Shown here: in pieces, positions 50,852 through 58,300 of the stretch
Numbering within the stretch: the stretch's first letter is position 1
Layout: the number at the start of each line of letters is the position of its first letter
Source: an uncultured Opitutaceae bacterium
GTDB lineage: Bacteria; Verrucomicrobiota; Verrucomicrobiia; Opitutales; Opitutaceae
Direction of reading: 5' to 3'
NCBI GenBank assembly: GCA_937902925.1
Contig: CALFNN010000038.1
Coordinates: 1-64,000 of the forward strand
DNA: 64,000 bases
Notes under the pieces: model-generated
Database searches by the model: none
Told to the model about the DNA's origin: nothing
Seen by the model: only the letters and a program-made list of their open reading frames with translations
Position numbers and translations under genes: made by a program

Positions 50852-52840
50852 ATGAACCCTGCGAAGATCAAGATCCTCTTGCAGGACGCGGTGACGCATC
50901 ACCGCGCGGGGCGGCTGGCGGAAGCGGAGAAACTTTACGCCCGGGTGCGCGCGGTGGCCCCGGCGAGTTTCGATGCGTGGCATCTTTCCGGCACCGTGGC
51001 GCAGCAGTTGGGCAGGTCGCGCGAGGCGGTGGAGCTGCTCCGGCGCGCACTGCGGCTGAATCCCGCGTCGGCGATTTGCGAGATGCGACTTGGCGCGGCG
51101 TGTCTCTCCGCGGGCGACCTCGCCGCGGCGGAAAAACATCTGCGCGGCGCGGTGGCGTGCGCCCCGGAGATACCGGAGGCGTGGTGTCAGCTCGGCGCGT
51201 TGCTCAAGGTGCTGAACCGGCCGGCGGACGCGCGCGCGGCCTACGAGCGTGCGCTGGCGCTCCGGCCCGGGTTCGACGAGGCCCACGACCGGCTGGCCGC
51301 GCTCATCGCGGAGACGGAAGGTTTCGTCGCCGCCGTGCCGCTGTTCCGGCGCGCGGTGGAGCGGCGGCCCAGGGACCCGGCGGCGCTGGCCAGCCTCGGC
51401 GTGGCGCTGGCGCAGTCGGCGAGCGCAGCGGAGGCGTTGAGCGTGCTCGAGCGGGCGCTGGCCGTCGACCCGGCGAACGAACTCGCGCTCACCGGGCGCG
51501 CGCTGGCGCTGCAGGAGACGTATCGAATTCCCGAGGCCGTCGCGGCCTATGGCGACGTGATTGCGCGGAACCCGCGGAGTCACGATGCGCGCAGTGGCCG
51601 GCTGCTGGCGCAGCACTACCTCGACGACGTGACGCACGAGGAGCTTTTCGCGGAGCACGCCGCGTTCGGCGCGGCGGTGGGCGAGCCCGCGGCGACACGA
51701 ACGCTGCCGAATCCGCCCGAGCCCGGGCGGCGGCTGCGGGTGGGATTTCTTTCGCCGGACCTGCGCGCGCACTCGGTGGCGTATTTTCTCGAGCCGCTGC
51801 TCGCGCATCTCGACCGGACACAGTTCGAGATTTTTCTCTATCACGATCACCCGCGGGTCGACGCGATGTCGGCGCGGCTGCGGGCGCACGCGGCGGCGTG
51901 GCGGCACGTCGCGGGGTGGACGCCCGACGCCGTCGAGGCGGGGATCCGCGCGGACGCGCCCGACGTGCTCATTGACCTCGCGGGACACACGGGGCTGAAC
52001 CGGCTGCCGCTCTTCGCGCGCCGCCTCGCGCCCGTGCAGGCGACCTACCTCGGCTATCCCGACACGACCGGGTTGCGCGCGATGGATTTTCGCTTTGTGG
52101 ATGCCGTCACGGATCCGGCGGGCGATGCGGAGGCGTTTCACACGGAGCGCCTCGTGCGGTTCGCACCGACGGCCTGGAGTTACGCACCGCCGGCCGACGC
52201 GCCGGCCGTCGCACCGGGGCCGGGTGCGGCGGGCGGGCCCGTGACGTTCGGGTGTTTCAATAATTTCGCCAAGGTCTCCGATGCGACGCTGCGCGGCTGG
52301 GCGCAGGTGCTCCAAGCGGTGCCGGAGGCGCGGCTGCTGCTGAAGGGCCTCGGTCTCACCGAGGCGGCGGTCGCGACGCGGGTCTACGAACGTTTCGCGC
52401 AGCTCGGGGTCGCGGCCGGGCGGGTCGAGTTGCTGGGACGCACGCCGGGCCTGGCGGCGCACCTGGCGCTTTATGCGCGGGTCGACGTGGCGCTCGACAC
52501 GTTTCCCTACCACGGCACCACGACGACGTGCGAGGCGCTGTGGATGGGCCGGCCGGTGGTGACGCTGCGCGGCGACCGGCACGCGTCGCGGGTGGGGGCG
52601 AGTCTCCTGACGGCCGCGGGTCATCCCGAATGGATCGCGCGCGACTGGGACGAGTATGCGCGCCTCGCCGGCGGTCTCGCGAAAGACGCCGCGGAACACC
52701 CGGAAAAGTGTCGCGGATTACGTGACACTTTGCGGGCCTCGCCGCTGCTCGACCACGCGGGACAGGCGGCACGGTTCGGAGCGGCGTTGCGCGAATGCTG
52801 GGCGGGGTGGTGCGCCGGGTGGCGCCGCTCGGCGGCCTAG
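50852..52840 (+). CDS. TPR / SPINDLY-type glycosyltransferase (GT41), copy 2
   Basis: Tandem paralogue of the preceding gene, 662 residues from ATG 50852 (MNPAKIKILLQDAVTHHRAG), 4 bp after its stop. About seven TPR units span residues 1-250 (LYARVRAVAPASFDAWHLSG, LLRRALRLNPASAICEMRLG). The catalytic part has RVGFLSPDLRAHSVAYFLEP, DVLIDLAGHTGLNRLPLFAR, ATYLGYPDTTGLRAMDFRFV and DTFPYHGTTTTCEALWMGRP. The two catalytic halves are nearly superimposable, while the TPR halves diverge, suggesting duplication followed by a change of acceptor recognition. It is followed about 54 bp later by an HDOD gene on the same strand. Confidence 0.9.
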   Translation: MNPAKIKILLQDAVTHHRAGRLAEAEKLYARVRAVAPASFDAWHLSGTVAQQLGRSREAVELLRRALRLNPASAICEMRLGAACLSAGDLAAAEKHLRGAVACAPEIPEAWCQLGALLKVLNRPADARAAYERALALRPGFDEAHDRLAALIAETEGFVAAVPLFRRAVERRPRDPAALASLGVALAQSASAAEALSVLERALAVDPANELALTGRALALQETYRIPEAVAAYGDVIARNPRSHDARSGRLLAQHYLDDVTHEELFAEHAAFGAAVGEPAATRTLPNPPEPGRRLRVGFLSPDLRAHSVAYFLEPLLAHLDRTQFEIFLYHDHPRVDAMSARLRAHAAAWRHVAGWTPDAVEAGIRADAPDVLIDLAGHTGLNRLPLFARRLAPVQATYLGYPDTTGLRAMDFRFVDAVTDPAGDAEAFHTERLVRFAPTAWSYAPPADAPAVAPGPGAAGGPVTFGCFNNFAKVSDATLRGWAQVLQAVPEARLLLKGLGLTEAAVATRVYERFAQLGVAAGRVELLGRTPGLAAHLALYARVDVALDTFPYHGTTTTCEALWMGRPVVTLRGDRHASRVGASLLTAAGHPEWIARDWDEYARLAGGLAKDAAEHPEKCRGLRDTLRASPLLDHAGQAARFGAALRECWAGWCAGWRRSAA

Positions 52841-52894
52841 AGGCGGCGGTTTACCTAATTTTTTCGACGGACGGACCGATAGGACGGAAACGCC

Positions 52895-53737
52895 ATGATC
52901 GCCTCGTCGTTCCCGCGCGAAACCCTGTTGCACGTCGTCAAGACGCTGCCGGCGGCCCCGCAAATCCTCGCCCGGCTCGGTCACCTGCTGCTCGACGCCG
53001 ACTCGGACTTGGAGGACATCACGGCGCTGCTGCGCTGCGACGCGGCGCTGACGGTGCGGGTCCTGCGGATCGCGAACAGCATCGTCTACAACACCGGCAC
53101 GTCGTTCGCCTCGCTTGAGCAGGCGCTGGCGCGGGTGGGTTTCAGCGAGGTTTACCGGCTGACCGGTTTTGCCGCGGCCGGCCAGCTCGCGGACCGGCAT
53201 CTGGCGCTCTACGGCATCGGGGCGGCCCGGCTGCGGGAAAACTCGCTGCTGACCGCGCTCGTGATGGAAGGGCTGGCGGAGGCGACGGAGACCGACCCGC
53301 GGAGCGCCTACACGGCGGGTCTCCTGCGCTCGACGGGCAAGATCGCCCTCGACCGGCTGACGCGCGATCCCGCCTATAGCGGCAGCTACGAGGGCTCGGG
53401 CGGAGCGCCGCTCGCGGAGTGGGAAACGACTTTCACGGGCGTGAGCAATTGCGAGGCGGCGGCGTTCATCCTCGGCGAGTGGCGGTTTCCCAACTGCACG
53501 ACCGAGGCGATCCGTCATCACTATCTCCCCGGCACGGGCGCCCCGGCCATGGCGCACCTGCTCAACCTCGCCGCGGGCGGAGCGGACCGTTGCGCGCACG
53601 GTCTGCCCGGGGAAATGTCCTACTGGGAGCTGACGCCCGCGAAATTCGCCGCGGCCGGCGTGACCGAGGAGCAGCTCGATGCCGCCACCCGCCGCGCCCT
53701 GGAGCACTTTGGTCCGTTGCGCGCGGCACTCGCCTGA
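52895..53737 (+). CDS. HDOD-domain protein
   Basis: A 280-residue HDOD protein in the middle of the glycosylation genes: VVKTLPAAPQILARLGHLLL, LLRCDAALTVRVLRIANSIV, LEQALARVGFSEVYRLTGFA and YTAGLLRSTGKIALDRL. Here the HD pair is replaced by RS, so any catalysis is lost. It resembles the HDOD protein at 35352-36290 more than that at 47927-48856 (shared AAPQILARL/SAPKVLPRL and RIANS/RMANS blocks). It presumably links some cellular signal to expression or activity of the surrounding glycosyltransferases; that is inference. ATG 52895 lies 54 bp after the GT41 gene. Confidence 0.87.
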   Translation: MIASSFPRETLLHVVKTLPAAPQILARLGHLLLDADSDLEDITALLRCDAALTVRVLRIANSIVYNTGTSFASLEQALARVGFSEVYRLTGFAAAGQLADRHLALYGIGAARLRENSLLTALVMEGLAEATETDPRSAYTAGLLRSTGKIALDRLTRDPAYSGSYEGSGGAPLAEWETTFTGVSNCEAAAFILGEWRFPNCTTEAIRHHYLPGTGAPAMAHLLNLAAGGADRCAHGLPGEMSYWELTPAKFAAAGVTEEQLDAATRRALEHFGPLRAALA

Positions 53738-53786
53738 GCCGGCGGACAAGATTTCTTTCGCCCAGCCCCAAAATCACGAGGACGTC

Positions 53787-55187
53787 ATGCGCGTATTATT
53801 TTCCACGGTCAGCCCCGCGAGCCACCAGCTGCCGCCGCAGTTCGGCGATGACCAGGTCAACTGCGGCCCGGACTGGACCGACGGGCGGGACGCCAGCGGC
53901 CGCGTGCGCTCGCTCGCGACACCCGTGGGCGACTACGATCTCGCGGCGGTGGCGGCGCGGCTGCCGTCGGATCAGCAGCCCGACGTCGTCGTCTGCCTCG
54001 TGGACGCGAGCTGGCGCAACACGCCAAGCAATCTCGCCGCGTTCAAGTGCCCCCGCGTGCTCCTGATCGGCGGCACGCACGGGGGGCAGTCGCCGCTCCT
54101 CACGACGATGCGCTACGCGACCAGCGAGCCGTTCGACCGGACGGTGTTCGTGCACGACCGGCATCACGCGATGTTTTTCCATGCGGCGGGGCTGCGGAAT
54201 CTATTCTGGTTTCCCGGGCTCACGTTTCCCCACGGCGACGCGGCGGTGCGGGCGGCACGGCTGTGCCAGCGCGACCCGCAGCTCGCGTTCGTGGGTCGCT
54301 CGGGCGGGGCGCATCCGCGGCGCACCCGCCTGCTCGAGACGCTCGCCGCCACGCGGCTGCCGCTCGTGCAACGCGTCCTCCCGCAGCGCCAGGCGCTCGA
54401 TTTTTACGGGGCCTCGCTGCTCGGGTTCAACGCGAGCCTCAACGGCGATCTCAACCTGCGCGTGTTCGAGATTCTGGCGTCGGGCGCGGCGCTGATCACC
54501 GACCGGCTGGCGCCGGAATCGGGGCTGGAGGATTTGTTCACCGACGGGAAGGAACTGGCCACCTACGCCGACGACGTGGAACTCGCGCTACTTACCACCG
54601 AATACCTGCAACGGCCCGATGAGGCCCGCGCGATGGGCGAAGCGGGGGCGGAGTGGTTCGACACCCACCTCGGCGAAACCCGCCGCCGCGAGGCGTTTCG
54701 CCGCCTGGCGTGCGACGGGATCGGGCCGGCGGAGTTTGCCTTCAAGGAGCGCGAGAAGGCGCGGGTGTTCTTCGGCGGTGACACCGACCGGTTGCTGGAG
54801 AGCGTGCAGGTTTACGAAGGCGTGCAGGAGCTGCATCGCACCCGCGAAACCGTGCGCGTGGCGGTCGACAAGATCGCGCCCGACGATCTTATCGCGATTT
54901 ATTCGACGCTGCCGCGCGTGGACCTGAGCCGCCCCGATGACGGCAACCACGCCGACCTCGCGATCTTCACGCGCGACCGCGCCGCGGCCGTGCCGCCCGG
55001 CAAGGCGGACCACTTGTGGTGCTGCGATGCGGGCGAGGCCGACTTCGATCCCCTGGCCACACGCTTCGAGTCCGCGGGTTTCAGGGCCGTGGCCGGCAAA
55101 GCCGCGGTGTTCATCCGCGCGGCGGAGCCGCCGTTACCCGAGCCCGAGACCACGCTGGTGGAGGTCACCGCGTCGAGCGCGGCGTGA
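53787..55187 (+). CDS. Glycosyltransferase, CgeB / GT1-like C-terminal domain
   Basis: A 466-residue predicted GT-B transferase from ATG 53787 (MRVLFSTVSPASHQLPPQFG). The N-terminal half is variable (LIGGTHGGQSPLLTTMRYAT, WFPGLTFPHGD). The second half has the CgeB-like Glyco_trans_1_2 block: LAFVGRSGGAHPRRTRLLET, SLLGFNASLNGDLNLRVFEI and LASGAALITDRLAPESGLED. The final about 120 residues form an extra domain (VQVYEGVQELHRTRETVRVA) of unknown role. No signal peptide or membrane segment is seen. Sugar and acceptor cannot be read from the sequence. It sits between the HDOD gene and the multi-domain transferase. Confidence 0.78.
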   Translation: MRVLFSTVSPASHQLPPQFGDDQVNCGPDWTDGRDASGRVRSLATPVGDYDLAAVAARLPSDQQPDVVVCLVDASWRNTPSNLAAFKCPRVLLIGGTHGGQSPLLTTMRYATSEPFDRTVFVHDRHHAMFFHAAGLRNLFWFPGLTFPHGDAAVRAARLCQRDPQLAFVGRSGGAHPRRTRLLETLAATRLPLVQRVLPQRQALDFYGASLLGFNASLNGDLNLRVFEILASGAALITDRLAPESGLEDLFTDGKELATYADDVELALLTTEYLQRPDEARAMGEAGAEWFDTHLGETRRREAFRRLACDGIGPAEFAFKEREKARVFFGGDTDRLLESVQVYEGVQELHRTRETVRVAVDKIAPDDLIAIYSTLPRVDLSRPDDGNHADLAIFTRDRAAAVPPGKADHLWCCDAGEADFDPLATRFESAGFRAVAGKAAVFIRAAEPPLPEPETTLVEVTASSAA

Positions 55188-55353
55188 CTCGGCCGGGCGT
55201 GATTCGCGACAAGCCGTCGGTGCCGCCCGGCAATTTTTTCCGCGTTTTCCGCGGTTCGGGTCACCTTGGGATCATTTGCCGTTCGGCGTGAAATTATTTT
55301 TTCCTTCGCATGACGCATCAAGGGTTTGCGGTCTCGATGCGCGTAGCGGCTCA

Positions 55354-55371
55354 AATCTTGCAAACAAGATT
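55354..55371 (+). promoter_or_regulatory. Hairpin over the ribosome-binding region of the multi-domain transferase
   Basis: AATCTTG-CAAA-CAAGATT, a perfect 7-bp stem with a 4-base loop, ends 5 bases before the ATG at 55377. No Shine-Dalgarno sequence is visible outside it. In the mRNA it would occupy the ribosome-binding region and could restrain translation. The preceding 189-bp gap also has a possible weak terminator (TGCCG-CC-CGGCA then a T-run at about 55221-55239). Confidence 0.35.
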
Positions 55372-55376
55372 GCTCC

Positions 55377-58300
55377 ATGTCGACCGCCACCCTCCTTCCG
55401 TCGCCGGCCACCGCCTCTCCCGTGTCAGCCGAAGCCGTGGAACCGACGGGAGGAGCGGGTGGCACCGCCGCGTTCGACCGGGTGAGAGCGGCACTGGCGG
55501 TGTATGTCGCAAAACCGGCGGACGGCGAGGGCTGGGCGGAATTACTCGATGCGATGCGTGCGGCCAGTGCGGTGATAGCTGCGTTTCGACGGCAACAGAT
55601 CAACGCGCCGGACGTCGCGGCCGCTCGCGCGCTGATTGTGGAAGTTTCGCGGTCGGGAGTGCATGACGCCGCCGTGACCGAGCGGGATCTTGCCGCGGCG
55701 CGCGGGTTCGGAGGCCAAAACTGGCCCGGCTTGCTCGCGGCGATGCTGCTCACACCGGCGTGGCAGTGGCGCGAAGCGCCGCCGCTCACGGCGGCGCCCG
55801 ACTGGTTGTGGGGCGACTATGCGGCCTGGTTGTTCGCGACGCCGCAGCGATTTTCCGCGCCCGGCCAGACGGCGGCGTATGCCGGGCACTATTTGCGCCG
55901 GGCGGAGGAACTTGTCGGCTGGCTGAAGCGCAATCGCGGCGCCGCGAGCGTGCGCGCCGCGCTCGCCGCCTATGCGCAGCATGCCTCGGACATTCCGCTC
56001 TACTTTTACGAGGGCAGCCTGCGCCGCCACGCGGAGCTGCGCGCCCAGCTTTATGCGGCGGTTTGCCGCCGGCAGCAGGATAATTTCGAAGCCATCGCGC
56101 GGCCGCGCGCGGGGCGTCGCCTGCGGATCGGTTTCATCAACCGTCATTTCGGCCCGCAGACAGAAACGTTCACGACGCTGCCGTCCTTCGAGCTGCTCGA
56201 CCCCGAGCGTTTCGAAGTCGTGCTGTTTACCCACGGCAAGAAGGAAACCCCCGTGCAAAGCTACTGCCGGGAACGGTGCAGCGTCTATCGCGTCCTGCCG
56301 GCCGATCTCGGCCAGCAGCTTGCGATGTTGCGGGCGGCGGCGCTCGACGTCGCGGTGTTCGGCACGAATCTGACAGGGGTGATGAACCAGGTGGGGCTCA
56401 TCGCGCTGCACCGGGTCGCGCCGCTGCAGGTAGTGAACAACTCATCGTGCATCACGTCGGGATTCCCCGAGATCGATCTCTACGTATCGGGCACGCTGAC
56501 GGAGACGGCGGAGTCGCCGGCACAATTCAGCGAGCGGCTCGGGCTGCTGCCGGGGCCGGCCCACGCGTTCAACTACGAGGCCGGCCGCGAGGCGCCGACG
56601 GGTTCCTGGACGCGCGCGATGCTCGGGTTGCCGGACGACGCCGCCGTGTTCGTCTCGGCGGCGAACTATTTCAAGATCATCCCCGAGATGCAGCACGAGT
56701 GGGCGCGGCTGCTGGCGGCGGTGCCCGGCTCGTATCTACTGGTGCATCCGTTCAACCCGAACTGGTCGTCGACGTTTCCCCTCGAGCGATTTTGCGCCGA
56801 GTTCGACGCCGTGCTCGCGGAACACGGGGTCGACCGGCAACGCCTCGTGGTGTCGACCGTGCGTTTCCCTTCGCGGTCCGACGTGAAGGAATTGCTCCGG
56901 GTCGGCGACGTCTACCTCGACACTTTTCCGTTTGGCGGTGTCAACTCGCTGATCGATCCGCTGGAGATCGGCATTCCCGTCGTGGCCTGGGAGGGCGACA
57001 GCTTCCGCTCGCGAATGGGCGCGGCACTGCTGCGGGTGATCGGGCTGGATGAACTCGTGGCTCGCGACGCGGAAAGTTACCGCGCACTGGGCCGGCGGCT
57101 CGCGACCTCCGGGGAGGAGCGCCAGGCGCTGCGAACCCGGATCGAGGACAGGATGAGCCGCACCCCGATCTTTTTGGACACGCTGGCGGCCAGCGATGCG
57201 TTTGGCGCGCTGATGGAGATGGCGTTCGATGAGCTCGAACGCGAAGGCCGCGAGGCGTTTCGTCGCAATCGCGAGCCGCTCCGCGCGAGCACGGCGGCCG
57301 ACGCGTCGGCGCTGCTGGTCGATGGGGAGGCGAACCTCAAGGCCGGCCGGTTCGCCGAGGCGGACGAACGGGCGTGGCGACTGCTCGCGGCGGACCCGGC
57401 GTCGCCACCGGCGCGACAGCTCATGGGCCGGGTGCGGCTCGCACAGGGCAGGGCGGCGCGGGCGGTTTCGTATTTTCTCGCCGCGGTGCAGCACGTCGAC
57501 GGCAACGCGCCGTTGTGGCATGATCTCGCGGTTGCGTTCGGCGAGTGCCAGCAGATTCCCCAGGCGCTCCAGGCGCTTGAGGCGTGCCTGCGGATCAACG
57601 CGCGCTATCTCGACGGCTGGCTGATGCTCGCCCGCCTCGCGCGCGATGCGGGCAACGGCGAACTATGGCAGGACGCCCTCAATGCCGCGCGCGAACTCGC
57701 GCCGGACGACGAGCGGATTGCGGCGCTCGCCGTCGCAGTTCCCGCGGACCGTCAGGGCGAGACGGCGAATGCCGCAGCCACCCGTCACATTCTCGTTTAC
57801 ACCGACGATCCCCAGCATGGCGGAGTGGCGCACTACAACCATGCGCTCCTGCTCGCGCTCGCGCGGGCGGGGCATCGTGTGTCGTGCGTGCAATCCACCA
57901 GCGCCAGCCCTCTCGTGCAGGAGCAACGCGAGGCAGGAGTGCGGCATCTCTGGCTCGACTACGCCACCGACCGCGAGTTCGGCCGCACCGTCCAGGACAA
58001 GTCGCACGCCGAGTGGATTTTCCGGGTCGAACGGCCCGACCTGATCGTCTTCAGCGATTGCAGTCCGGTCTCGAACCTGGCGGCGCGCGACGTCGCGCTC
58101 GCGCTCGGCATTCCGTATGTCGCAGTCGTCGGATTCGTCGGCGAATACCTCGCGAAGAACTTTGCCGGCCAGCTCGCGCGGCTGGCGGGGCAGTATGCCC
58201 AGGCCACCGACGTTGTCGCGGTCTCGCAGGAAAATCTGGACTTGTTGCGGACGCGCTTCGGCCTCGCGGCCGACCGCGGCCGCGTGATCCACTACGGGCG

